Positions 1 to 9,087 of a DNA stretch of 9,087 bases are shown one piece after another (the first letter of the stretch is position 1; each line of letters opens with the position of its first letter). The DNA is from Synechococcus sp. HW_metabat.21. GTDB taxonomy: Bacteria > Cyanobacteriota > Cyanobacteriia > PCC-6307 > Cyanobiaceae. A model generated the notes under the pieces. The model had not been told where the DNA came from. It made no database searches and saw only the letters and a program-made list of their open reading frames with translations. The stretch lies in NCBI GenBank assembly GCA_018623875.1, contig JAAZUZ010000063.1, positions 1-9,087 on the forward strand, written 5' to 3'. A program made the translations under genes and the position numbers.

Positions 1-126
1 TGCGCCACCGGCTGTGTGATCGACAAGCAACCCCGAGGCAACGTCCAGCCCAGTGACCATGCCCCCGTCGTCGTCAATCTGGCCTGGCCGCCAGACGAAG
101 AGGACGAGGACGAGAGCTGGCCCTAA
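1..126 (+). CDS. xth: Exodeoxyribonuclease III, C-terminal end (5' part outside window)
   Basis: Only the last 41 codons and the TAA stop are present. The reading frame is open to the left edge and contains PSDHAPVVV, the C-terminal catalytic block of the exonuclease III / AP endonuclease family (E. coli XthA ends with PSDHAPVWATFRR). The Asp-His pair of this block belongs to the active site. The enzyme cuts DNA 5' to abasic sites in base-excision repair and has 3'-5' exonuclease activity. The sequence CVIDKQPRG just before the block also fits the family (Asp followed by a basic PRG turn). Unlike E. coli XthA, the protein continues past the conserved end with a short tail rich in Asp and Glu (PPDEEDEDESWP). 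The TAA overlaps the glcD stop codon on the other strand by four bases. Identification rests on one strong motif in a short fragment, so it is good but not certain. Confidence 0.75.
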   Translation, partial: CATGCVIDKQPRGNVQPSDHAPVVVNLAWPPDEEDEDESWP

Positions 127-1595
127 TAGAGCTCGACTCCTTCAGGAAGCTTGCGGCCTTCCTCCTTCAGCTCGACCCAGCGGCGAGCCGATTCGCCGCA
201 CGTCTTCGGGGTGGGGAAGATCTTCCCGGGGTTCGCCAACCCATCGGGATCGAAGGCCCTGCGCACCAGTTGCATCGTCTCGAGATCGTCCGGGCTGAAC
301 ATCCAGTCCATGTAGCAACGCTTGTCGCTGCCCACCCCGTGTTCGCCACTGATGCTGCCGCCGGCATCGAGGCAGAGCTTCAAAATGGCTGCCCCGAGGG
401 CGGTCACCCGCTCGTTCACCCCCGGCTCATCGGAGCGGTAGAGGATCAGCGGGTGGAGGTTGCCGTCACCGGCATGGAAAACATTGGCGACGGCCAAGCC
501 ATGCTCCTCGCTCAGCCGCTCAATGGCGGCCAAGACCCGGGGCAGGGCCGTGCGCGGCACCACTCCGTCCTGGAGGTAGTAATTGGGGAATTGACGGCCC
601 AGGGCTGAGATCGCACTCTTGCGGCCCTTCCAAAGCCGATCCCGCTCCTCCTGGCTCCAGGCCTCGCGAACGCCACCCGCCCCGGCTTCCCGGCAAAGAT
701 CGGCCGCCAACCGCACCGACTCCTCGACCTCCAGGGGGTGACCATCGAGCTCCACCAGGAGCACCGCCGCGGCCTCACGGGGGTACTCATCGACCCCGAA
801 GAAATCGTTCACGGCGTGGATGCAGCGCCGATCCATGATTTCCATCCCCGCGGGCAGCACCCCAGCGGCGGTGACCCGACGCACGGCCTCCCCGGCCGCT
901 TCCATCGAGGCAAAGTCCGCCAGCAAGACGGCGACGCAGGCGGGTTGACGCAGCAGACGCAGGGTGATCGCCGTCGCAATCCCCAGGGTTCCCTCGCTGC
1001 CGATGAAGACGCCGCGCAGGTCGAGCTCGGGGGTCTCGGCCATCCCCGAACCCAAGGTGGTGACGCTGCCATCGGGCAGAACAACCTCCATGGAGAGGAC
1101 GTGGTTGCTCGTCACGCCGTACTTCAGGCAGTGCACACCGCCGGAGTTTTCGGCGACGTTGCCGCCGATGCTGCAAGCCACCTGGCTGGAAGGATCCGGC
1201 GCGTAATAGAAGCCATCCCCCGCCACCGCGCGGGTGACCCAGCTGTTGATCACCCCGGGCTCAACCGTGATGCGCTCGTTGGGTAAGTCAATGGCGATGA
1301 CGCGGCGCATGCGACTGGTGGCGATCACCAGGGCGGCCTGCTCGGCCAAGGCCCCGCCGGAGAGCCCGGTTCCACTGCCCCGGGCAATGAACGGAACCTG
1401 AAGCTCGTTGCACAACCGCACCACCGCGGCCACCTCATCGGTGGTCTCCGGCAGGACCACGAGGGGTGGCTGATGGCGATGCAGCGTCAATCCATCGCAG
1501 TCGTAGGCCAGCAACTCCTGACGCTTGGCCACAACCGAACGCGCAGGAAGCAGGGCCTTCAACCGGCGTTCAACCAAGCCCCAGTCTGGATTCAC
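123..1595 (-). CDS. glcD: FAD-linked glycolate/D-lactate oxidase subunit GlcD
   Basis: From the GTG at 1595 the protein has 490 residues, about the usual GlcD length. The PCMH-type FAD-binding domain covers roughly residues 43-220 and carries GSGTGLSGG at 73-81, which contacts FAD pyrophosphate. The C-terminal FAD-oxidase domain shows the metal-binding HAGDGNLHP at 374-382, SGEHGVG near 416-422 and the terminal NPGKIFP. Family members oxidise short 2-hydroxyacids. In cyanobacteria GlcD oxidises photorespiratory glycolate to glyoxylate, but D-lactate is a known alternative and motifs cannot decide between them. No glcE or glcF is in the window, as is common in cyanobacteria. The frame stays open upstream to 1886, but that extension runs into hemL coding sequence and lacks family similarity. 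A TTG at 1616, with AAGG only three bases upstream, is the main alternative start (497 residues). The TAG stop overlaps the xth stop; the 5' end faces hemL. Confidence 0.9.
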   Translation of the reverse strand: MNPDWGLVERRLKALLPARSVVAKRQELLAYDCDGLTLHRHQPPLVVLPETTDEVAAVVRLCNELQVPFIARGSGTGLSGGALAEQAALVIATSRMRRVIAIDLPNERITVEPGVINSWVTRAVAGDGFYYAPDPSSQVACSIGGNVAENSGGVHCLKYGVTSNHVLSMEVVLPDGSVTTLGSGMAETPELDLRGVFIGSEGTLGIATAITLRLLRQPACVAVLLADFASMEAAGEAVRRVTAAGVLPAGMEIMDRRCIHAVNDFFGVDEYPREAAAVLLVELDGHPLEVEESVRLAADLCREAGAGGVREAWSQEERDRLWKGRKSAISALGRQFPNYYLQDGVVPRTALPRVLAAIERLSEEHGLAVANVFHAGDGNLHPLILYRSDEPGVNERVTALGAAILKLCLDAGGSISGEHGVGSDKRCYMDWMFSPDDLETMQLVRRAFDPDGLANPGKIFPTPKTCGESARRWVELKEEGRKLPEGVELY

Positions 1596-1731
1596 AGCGA
1601 TTGCCGGGACGCCCAACGACCTTAACGAGCTGGCACGGTCTCGACCGCTGGGGCGGGGATTGCGTAAGGATGGGCGACGCTTAAGGCCCGTTCGGGGTCT
1701 CGAGCCCCCAACCCAGTCTGCGGATCCCGTT
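1596..1731. promoter_or_regulatory. Divergent intergenic region between glcD and hemL
   Basis: This 136-bp stretch separates the starts of glcD (leftward) and hemL (rightward) and must hold the promoters of both, unless transcription enters from further inside either gene. No convincing -35/-10 pair was found by eye: the region is GC-rich and TAnnnT-like hexamers are poor. No NtcA-type GTA-N8-TAC site was seen. Two CTTAA-type blocks in inverted orientation (CCTTAA at 1620-1625 and TTAAGG at 1681-1686) and a small GC-rich inverted repeat near hemL are the only visible structure. The assignment as a promoter region follows from gene orientation rather than from recognised boxes. If glcD starts at the TTG at 1616, the region shrinks to 115 bp. 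Confidence 0.5.
1694..1708 (+). other. Small GC-rich inverted repeat in the hemL leader
   Basis: GGGG and CCCC flank a 7-base loop TCTCGAG, giving a 4-bp all-GC stem that ends 23 bases before the hemL TTG. The loop contains the palindrome CTCGAG, so the site could also be an imperfect protein-binding palindrome. There is no T-run after it, so it is not an intrinsic terminator. A 4-bp stem is expected by chance in DNA this GC-rich; functional significance is speculative. Confidence 0.2.

Positions 1732-1734
<3 letters not shown>
1722..1734 (+). promoter_or_regulatory. Weak Shine-Dalgarno and TTG start of hemL
   Basis: GGA at 1722-1724 lies seven bases before TTG at 1732-1734. No ATG in the hemL frame is placed where the conserved protein begins: the homologous sequence starts around NTTRSQELF, just 10 codons after this TTG. 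With this start the catalytic residues fall at D249, M252, K277 and E410, each exactly four more than the Synechococcus enzyme numbering I know (D245, M248, K273, E406), which supports the choice. GTG at 1759 would shorten the protein by nine residues and is the alternative. Confidence 0.5.
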
Positions 1735-3048
<1,314 letters not shown>

Positions 3049-3050
3049 CC

Positions 3051-4165
<1,115 letters not shown>

Positions 4166-4166
<1 letters not shown>

Positions 4167-4672
4167 TGGCTCGCATCGACTGGCCTGATCAAATCGATCG
4201 CCTCAATCAGAGCGCCGCCTGGATTGGTCGCTGGTCGATCCTGCTGATGTTGGTGATCGGTGCCTGGAATGTGATCGGGCGCTATCTCGGCCTCGCCCTG
4301 GGAATGAGCCTGAGCTCCAACGCCTTGATTGAAGCCCAATGGGCCCTGTTCTCTGTCGCCTTTTTGCTGGGGCTGGGCTACACGCTCCAACGCAACGGCC
4401 ATGTCCGAGTCGATGTACTCCACAGCCGCTGGTCGGCCCGCAAGCAACGGCGGATTGAACTGGGCGGCACCCTGCTGCTGCTCCTGCCCTTCGCGGTCAT
4501 GGTGCTGCTGGTCTCCCTGCTGCCGACGCTGCAGTCCTGGCAGATCTGGGAGCAGTCCCCCGATCCCAACGGCCTACCGCGCTATTGGATCAAGAGCCTG
4601 ATCCCCATCGGCTTTGGCCTGCTGGCCCTGCAGGGCCTGGCCCAAGCCCTGCGCTTGCGGCGTGAGCGCTGA
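4166..4672 (+). CDS. dctQ: TRAP transporter small membrane subunit DctQ
   Basis: The 168-residue protein has four predicted membrane helices at about residues 23-44, 53-74, 98-121 and 140-163, the standard DctQ topology. The segment after helix 2 (YTLQRNGHVRVDVLHSR) matches the DctQ signature, in which a Gly/Asn-x-His-Val-Arg-Val-Asp stretch follows the second helix. DctQ supports the DctM permease and the docking of the binding protein in the inner membrane. The ATG shares its first base with the dctP TGA, and no good Shine-Dalgarno is visible, so translation probably depends on termination-reinitiation from dctP. Its own TGA likewise overlaps the dctM ATG. Length and position between dctP and dctM make the assignment firm, although the family is weakly conserved in sequence. 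Confidence 0.9.
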
Positions 4673-6045
4673 TGGAACTCGAGGCCTTCGGCTACATCAT
4701 CACCTTCTTCCCGGGTGAAGTCCTGGGACCGGCGATGTTCATCGCCCTGGTGCTGGCGCTGTTAAGCGGCTATCCGGTGGCCTTCGGTCTAGGCGGCATC
4801 TCGGTGCTGTTTGCCCTGCTGGGGATGGCCTTTGGGGTGATCGAGCCCCAGTTCCTGACGGCTCTGCCGCAGCGGATCTTCGGGATCATGAGCAACTTCA
4901 CGTTGCTGGCGATTCCGGCCTTCGTCTTCATGGGGGCAATGCTCGAGCGCTCGGGCATCGCTGAACGCCTGCTGGTGGCCATGGGGCAACTGCTGCGGGG
5001 CGTCCGCGGCGGTCTCGCCTTGGCGGTGGTCTTGGTCGGGGCACTGCTCGCCGCGACCACCGGTGTCGTCGCCGCCACGGTGACAACGATGGGGCTCATC
5101 TCCTTGCCGGTCATGCTGCGGGCCGGCTACGACCGCTCGTTGGCCACCGGCGTGATCGCCGCCTCCGGCACCTTGGGCCAGATCATTCCGCCGAGCATCG
5201 TGCTGGTGGTGCTCGCCGACCAGCTCGGCGTGTCCGTGGGCGATCTCTTCTTGGGCTCGCTGATCCCTGGGTTGCTGATGACCGCGGGCTTCGCCCTCTA
5301 TGTAGTGATCATCAGCAGCCTGAAACCCGAGCTCGCTCCCCCCGTCGACACCGATCCCGGCGCCGAGCGGCCCAGCGGCCAGCAGCTCTTGCGGGTGCTG
5401 CTGCCGCCCCTGGGTTTGATCCTGCTGGTGCTGGGCAGCATCTTTTTTGGCCTGGCCACTCCGACGGAGGCCGGTGCCATTGGCGCCATTGGGGCGATGG
5501 GCCTGGCCGCCCTAGAGGGGGGACTGAACCGCCGCGGCCTCAGCCAGGTCTGCGACGACACCCTGCGCACCACCGCGATGGTGATGGCGATCCTGCTGGG
5601 ATCGACGGCCTTCAGCCTCGTGTTCCGCGGCGTCGGCGGTGATCACCTGATCAGTGATCTGCTGCTCAACCTGCCGGGGGGAAAAGTCGGCTTTTTGCTT
5701 GTGAGCATGGCCGTGATCTTCGGCCTTGGCTTCTTCATCGACTTCTTTGAGATCGCCTTCATCGTCTTGCCCTTGTTGCTGCCCAGCGCACGGCAGCTGC
5801 TGGGCCCCGAGTCCCTGATCTGGTTTGGCGTGCTGATTGGCGCCAACCTGCAGACCTCCTTCCTCTCACCGCCCTTCGGCTTCGCCCTGTTCTTCCTGCG
5901 TGGTGTGGCCCCCAAAGACGTCAGCACCCAAGCGATTTATCGCGGCGCTTGGCCGTTCATCGGGGTTCAGCTCGCGGTGTTGCTGCTGATCATCTGCTTC
6001 CCGTCCTTGGTGAACTGGCTGCCGTCCATCCTTCAAGCGGCTTAA
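4672..6045 (+). CDS. dctM: TRAP transporter large permease subunit DctM
   Basis: The 457-residue, strongly hydrophobic protein is the ion-coupled permease of the TRAP system (DctM / SiaT-M family, in the ion transporter superfamily). About 12-13 membrane segments are visible, with two related halves. Family-typical stretches are LAIPAFVFMGAMLERSGIA near residue 80-100, ATTGVVAATVTTMGLISLP (about 125-143), AASGTLGQIIPPSIVLVV (about 164-181), TPTEAGAIGA (about 263-272) and TSFLSPPFGFALFF (about 396-410). The two Pro-containing hairpins (IIPPS and LSPPFG) correspond to the re-entrant regions that form the substrate and Na+ sites. A cytoplasmic or periplasmic loop rich in Pro/Asp (about residues 220-238) separates the halves. 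The gene starts on the last base of dctQ and its TAA overlaps the ggt stop on the opposite strand by four bases. The gene is intact. Confidence 0.95.
   Translation: MELEAFGYIITFFPGEVLGPAMFIALVLALLSGYPVAFGLGGISVLFALLGMAFGVIEPQFLTALPQRIFGIMSNFTLLAIPAFVFMGAMLERSGIAERLLVAMGQLLRGVRGGLALAVVLVGALLAATTGVVAATVTTMGLISLPVMLRAGYDRSLATGVIAASGTLGQIIPPSIVLVVLADQLGVSVGDLFLGSLIPGLLMTAGFALYVVIISSLKPELAPPVDTDPGAERPSGQQLLRVLLPPLGLILLVLGSIFFGLATPTEAGAIGAIGAMGLAALEGGLNRRGLSQVCDDTLRTTAMVMAILLGSTAFSLVFRGVGGDHLISDLLLNLPGGKVGFLLVSMAVIFGLGFFIDFFEIAFIVLPLLLPSARQLLGPESLIWFGVLIGANLQTSFLSPPFGFALFFLRGVAPKDVSTQAIYRGAWPFIGVQLAVLLLIICFPSLVNWLPSILQAA
5473..5499 (+). repeat. Three-copy 9-bp repeat inside dctM
   Basis: GGTGCCATT, GGCGCCATT and GGGGCGATG follow one another in frame and encode Gly-Ala-Ile, Gly-Ala-Ile and Gly-Ala-Met (residues 268-276). 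The segment lies right after the conserved TPTEAG motif, in a membrane helix where small residues are expected. The copies differ at several bases, so it may simply reflect helix composition rather than recent slippage. Confidence 0.4.
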
Positions 6046-7865
6046 CGGCGCTCGGGCACGGCCGCCGCATCCGGTCGCCGGGGGTCCGCCACACCCCAAC
6101 TGCCGATGGGCCGGGCCGGGGGATCACCGCCGTAGCGCACCTCAGCGGAATTGGCCGAGCCCATCGCCGGGCGCAGCTTGAGCTGGTGACCCCGCTGCTC
6201 GAGCAGTCGCCAGGTGTCGGGACTTACCCCCTGCTCGACGCTGATCTGGTCGGGCCAGAGTTGGCTGTGGATCCGGGTCTCCGCCACTGCTGAGGCCAGG
6301 TTGAGGCCGTGCACCAGCCGGTTCAGCAGCACCTGCAGCACGGTGGTGATGATTCGACTTCCCCCGGGGCTACCGGTCGCCAGCAGCGGCCGGCCATCGC
6401 TGTGAAAGACCAGCGTTGGGGTCATTGAGCTGAGGGGGCGGCGCTCTGGAGCGATGGCGTTTTGACTGCCCTGGCGCAGGCCATAGGCATTGGGCGCTCC
6501 GGGCTTGGCGGTGAAGTCATCCATCTCGTTGTTGAGCAGGAAGCCAGCACCAGGCACGGAGATGCCGTTGCCGTAAGCCGTGTTCAAGGTGGTGGTCGTA
6601 CTCACCATGCCCCCATCACGGTCGACCACCGAAAGGTGAGTGGTGTTCGTACCGCCGTGGAGCGGCAGGGGGTCCGCTTCGAGTTCAGCAGCGGGGCGAT
6701 GGCGATCAAGCCTGATCCGTTGCCGTTGACGATCGGCATAGCGCCTACTGAGGAGACGATCCAGGGGCATCGCCACCTGATCGGGATCCCCCAGTAATCG
6801 ATTGCGGTCCCGATACGCCAGGTTCATCGCCTCCACCATCCGGTGGATCGTCGCCGCACTGTTGAGCCCCGTGGTCTGCAGCTGCAGCGGCTCGAGGACA
6901 TTGAGCAGTTGCAGCAGGGTCGCGCCGCCGCCGCTGGGTGGGGGCATGGTCAGCACCGGATGGCCCTTGAACTCGCCGCGCAGCGGACGCATCCAAGGGG
7001 CCTGGTAGCGCTCAAGATCCTCCCGGCTGATCAGACCGTCCTGGTCCTGCATCAAGCCGACCAGGGCCTGGGCCAAGGGGCCGCGGTAGAAGCAGCGGGC
7101 ACCCTGCTCGGCGATGCAGCGCAGGCTGGCCGCCAGCAGTGGTTGCTTCAACAACTCACCGGGACGGTAGGGCGCACCACCAGCCTTGAAGAACTGGGCG
7201 GCGCTGCTGGGGTCGGCCTTGAGGACTGGTGCCGCCGCTTGCAGGGAAGCGCTCAACTCCGGCCCCACCGCAAAGCCGTTCTCCGCCAAACGGATCGCCG
7301 GCTGCATCACCGTCGTCAGAGGCAGACAGCCGTAACGCTGCTGCACCTGGGTCAGGCCCGCAACGGTCCCCGGCACTCCCGTGCTCAGCAAGCTGCGCAG
7401 GGCCAAGCGCCGGTTGACCGTGCCATCGGGGTTCAGAAACAGGTCCGGCCCGGCCTTCAGCGGGGCCTTCTCGCGGAAGTTCAGGGCCACGGCCTCACCG
7501 CGGCCCAGCTGGATGGCCTCGGGAAGCTCGGGCCCCCGGGCAGCGGCGGCGCAGGTCGCTATGGGTCCCCGCTTCGGCAGCCAGAGCACGAGAAAACCAC
7601 CACCACCCAGATTCCCCGCCTGGGGCAAGGTCACCGCCAAGGCGAAGGAGGTGGCCACGGCCGCATCGACGGCATTACCGCCCTCCCGCAGGATCTGGGC
7701 ACCGACCGCCGCGGCCTGGGCCTCCTGGGCCGCCACGATTCCCGCGGACGACTCCACCGGGTGGAAGCGTTGACTGCGCTCCTGCAACAGGTTCGCGAGG
7801 ACGGGATGGGGGAACGCCACGGCAACCGCGGCGAGGCCAAGAGCAAGGTGTGATCGCACAGTCAT
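6042..7865 (-). CDS. ggt: Gamma-glutamyltranspeptidase precursor
   Basis: The 607-residue precursor hydrolyses or transfers gamma-glutamyl groups from glutathione and related compounds, normally in the periplasm. A Sec signal (residues 1 to about 24, likely cleavage after VLA) is followed by GGNAVDAA, PQAGNLGGGGF and STGVPGTVAG. Autocleavage is expected between N407 and T408 in GTNTTHLSVVD, making T408 the N-terminal nucleophile of the small subunit. R131, N428, D450, S479 and S480 sit exactly 17 positions after the E. coli substrate-binding residues R114, N411, D433, S462 and S463, so the active site is complete. The lid-loop stretch PGAPNAYGL and the SPGGSRIITT oxyanion region are also present. 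Relative to E. coli there is an extra segment of about 24 residues before R131. The ATG overlaps the upstream oxoprolinase stop as ATGA; a GGAG lies ten bases before it. The stop overlaps that of dctM. Confidence 0.96.
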   Translation of the reverse strand: MTVRSHLALGLAAVAVAFPHPVLANLLQERSQRFHPVESSAGIVAAQEAQAAAVGAQILREGGNAVDAAVATSFALAVTLPQAGNLGGGGFLVLWLPKRGPIATCAAAARGPELPEAIQLGRGEAVALNFREKAPLKAGPDLFLNPDGTVNRRLALRSLLSTGVPGTVAGLTQVQQRYGCLPLTTVMQPAIRLAENGFAVGPELSASLQAAAPVLKADPSSAAQFFKAGGAPYRPGELLKQPLLAASLRCIAEQGARCFYRGPLAQALVGLMQDQDGLISREDLERYQAPWMRPLRGEFKGHPVLTMPPPSGGGATLLQLLNVLEPLQLQTTGLNSAATIHRMVEAMNLAYRDRNRLLGDPDQVAMPLDRLLSRRYADRQRQRIRLDRHRPAAELEADPLPLHGGTNTTHLSVVDRDGGMVSTTTTLNTAYGNGISVPGAGFLLNNEMDDFTAKPGAPNAYGLRQGSQNAIAPERRPLSSMTPTLVFHSDGRPLLATGSPGGSRIITTVLQVLLNRLVHGLNLASAVAETRIHSQLWPDQISVEQGVSPDTWRLLEQRGHQLKLRPAMGSANSAEVRYGGDPPARPIGSWGVADPRRPDAAAVPERR

Positions 7866-9087
7866 GGCTCGATCGCTCCGTAGGCACCACCACCTGGGGT
7901 GGCCATCTGCAGTTGATCACCAGGCTGCAACTCCACCTGGGTGGAGCCCGGCAGGAGCTCGATCTGCTCCGTCCCCGCCCGCCGCAGGCTGTTCTGACCG
8001 CAGCTCCCCGCACCACCACCGGCCAGACCAAAGGGAGCAACGCGGCGACTGCCGCTCAACAGGGACGCGGTCAGGGGCTCCAGGGCTGTCAAGGTGCGCA
8101 GAACGCCGTTACCACCGGGCCAGCGACCGACCCCGGCGCTACCGCGGCGGATCGCAAATTGCTCGAGCCGCACCGGCAAGCGTTGTTCAAGGATCTCGGG
8201 ATCCGTCAGGCGGGAATTCGTCATGTGGCTCTGGACCGCATCGGCTCCCGCAAACCCATCCCCCGCGCCGGTGCCGCCGCAAACCGTCTCGTAGTACTGG
8301 CAGTGGGCATTGCCAAAGCTCAGGTTGTTCATCGTGCCCTGGGACGCCGCCAGGGCACCCACGGCCGCAAAGAGGGCGTTGGCCACCGCCTGCGACGTCT
8401 CGACATTGCCGGCCACCACCGCGGCCGGTGGCCGGGGGTTCAGCAGGCACCCCTCGGGCACCACCAACTCGAGGGGGTCAAAGCAGCCCGCATTCAGGGG
8501 AATCGACTCACGCACCAGCGCGCGGAAGACATAGAGCACCACCGCCTTGGTGATCGCCAAGGGCGCATTGAGATTGCCCGCGATCTGAGGGGAAGTGCCG
8601 CTGAAGTCAATCCGGGCCCGCTGGGCCGCACGATCCACAAGCAGACGCACAACGATTTCAGGCCCCGCATCGAGCTGGACCCGCGCCTCCCCGTCGGCCA
8701 GTCGGCTCAAGACCTGACGCACCGCCGCGGCCGCTTGGTCCTGAACGTGGCCCATGTAGGCCAGCACTCGCTCCTCGCCCGCCGCGGCCATCAAGGCCAA
8801 GAGACGCTGGACCCCGAGATCGTTCGCGGCCAGCTGGGCCTGCAGATCCGCCAAAAGCTGATCGGGATTGCGGGCCGGCCACGGGCCCTGCGCCAGGCGC
8901 TCCCGCCAGGCCTCCTCCAACAAACGGCCGCTCCGCACCAGCGGAACGTTGTCGAAGAGCAGTCCTTCCTCAGCGATGGAACGGCTACTGGATGGCATGG
9001 ATCCCGGCGTGATGCCTCCCACATCGGCGTGGTGACCACGCGAGGCCACGAAGGCCACGGGCTGGTCCCCGCCTGTCGGTGAAAACA
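7862..9087 (-). CDS. 5-oxoprolinase / hydantoinase B domain, C-terminal part (5' end outside window)
   Basis: The frame is open to the right edge, giving 407 C-terminal residues of a HyuB-type protein. Family features include VAFVASRGHHADVGG at the start of the visible part, IDFSGTSPQIAGNLNAP, LNAGCF, NVETSQAVANALF, the CGGTGAG glycine turn, MTNSRLTDPEILE, RRGSAGVGRWPGGNG and the terminal TPGGGAYG. HyuB domains form the ATP-dependent 5-oxoprolinase with HyuA, either as a pair or as a single fused chain of about 1,200 residues; the part that would tell is outside the window. The in-frame GTG at 9056-9058 is internal, because conserved sequence (PVAFVASRGHH) spans it. 5-Oxoprolinase cleaves 5-oxoproline to glutamate; hydantoinase or acetone-carboxylase-like roles exist in the superfamily, but the tight coupling to ggt favours oxoprolinase. 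The TGA overlaps the ggt ATG by four bases. Confidence 0.9.
   Translation of the reverse strand, partial: FSPTGGDQPVAFVASRGHHADVGGITPGSMPSSSRSIAEEGLLFDNVPLVRSGRLLEEAWRERLAQGPWPARNPDQLLADLQAQLAANDLGVQRLLALMAAAGEERVLAYMGHVQDQAAAAVRQVLSRLADGEARVQLDAGPEIVVRLLVDRAAQRARIDFSGTSPQIAGNLNAPLAITKAVVLYVFRALVRESIPLNAGCFDPLELVVPEGCLLNPRPPAAVVAGNVETSQAVANALFAAVGALAASQGTMNNLSFGNAHCQYYETVCGGTGAGDGFAGADAVQSHMTNSRLTDPEILEQRLPVRLEQFAIRRGSAGVGRWPGGNGVLRTLTALEPLTASLLSGSRRVAPFGLAGGGAGSCGQNSLRRAGTEQIELLPGSTQVELQPGDQLQMATPGGGAYGAIEP
7876..7879 (-). promoter_or_regulatory. Ribosome binding site candidate for ggt
   Basis: GGAG on the minus strand lies inside the last codons of the oxoprolinase gene, ten bases before the ggt ATG at 7865. 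It supports that ATG as the real start and suggests that ggt can be initiated directly as well as by coupling through the ATGA overlap. Spacing is slightly long, so the call is moderate. Confidence 0.45.

Noticed and set aside
1675..1725. Possible tRNA remnant, suggested by GTTCGGGGTCTCGAGCCCC
   Set aside because: It resembles a T-arm superficially, but the loop is TCTCGAG rather than TTCGANN, and no acceptor, D or anticodon stems fit around it.
1525..1731. N-terminal extension of HemL from ATG 1525
   Set aside because: The added 69 residues overlap the glcD 5' end and have no homology to HemL; catalytic residue numbering supports the TTG at 1732.
6038..6066. GCGGC ... GCCGC inverted repeat after dctM as a terminator
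   Set aside because: The stem is five base pairs with a long loop and no T-run on either strand, and it lies in ggt coding sequence.
6843..7853. 336-codon open frame on the plus strand opposite ggt
   Set aside because: It is contained within ggt on the other strand. It is rich in Gln, Arg and Gly with no domain, a GC-driven shadow.
7850..9082. 410-codon open frame on the plus strand
   Set aside because: It lies wholly antisense to the oxoprolinase gene, which has clear family motifs throughout. The translation is rich in Arg, Gly, Gln and His with no recognisable domain, as expected for a shadow frame in GC-rich DNA.

Overview
The window looks like chromosomal DNA of a GC-rich picocyanobacterium (Synechococcus/Cyanobium type). 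The main evidence is a very typical cyanobacterial glutamate-1-semialdehyde aminomutase (HemL, the plant/cyanobacterial C5 route to chlorophyll, haem and bilins). A GlcD-type glycolate oxidase subunit lies beside it, packing is dense, and no HIP1 palindrome (GCGATCGC) was seen by eye. The genus is inferred; no rRNA or other marker is present.

Layout, left to right. (1) The last 41 codons of a plus-strand exodeoxyribonuclease III (xth) gene, whose stop overlaps the stop of (2) glcD on the minus strand. (3) A 136-bp divergent intergenic region, the only real non-coding DNA here, from which glcD is read leftward and hemL rightward. (4) hemL, followed after only 2 bp by (5-7) a complete three-gene TRAP transporter: dctP (binding protein with a twin-arginine plus lipobox signal), dctQ (small membrane subunit) and dctM (large membrane subunit). 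Each transporter junction overlaps by 1 nt. (8) ggt, gamma-glutamyltranspeptidase, on the minus strand and tail-to-tail with dctM, with stop codons overlapping. (9) The 3' part of a hydantoinase B / 5-oxoprolinase gene on the minus strand, upstream of ggt and overlapping its ATG by 4 nt; it runs off the right edge.

How the genes may work together. hemL-dctP-dctQ-dctM looks like one transcription unit, and oxoprolinase-ggt like a second one converging on it. Glutamate is a common thread: GGT releases glutamate from gamma-glutamyl compounds in the periplasm, 5-oxoprolinase regenerates glutamate from 5-oxoproline, HemL acts on a glutamate-derived intermediate, and the cyanobacterial TRAP system of this general type in Synechocystis (Gtr) has been linked to glutamate uptake. 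The transporter's substrate cannot be read from sequence; the closest characterised binding protein I recognise is the 2-oxoacid binder TakP.

No mobile element, CRISPR array, tRNA, rRNA or clear intrinsic terminator was seen. I see no convincing undescribed system. The points worth a second look are organisational (gene coupling, stop-over-stop junctions) and small protein-level oddities.
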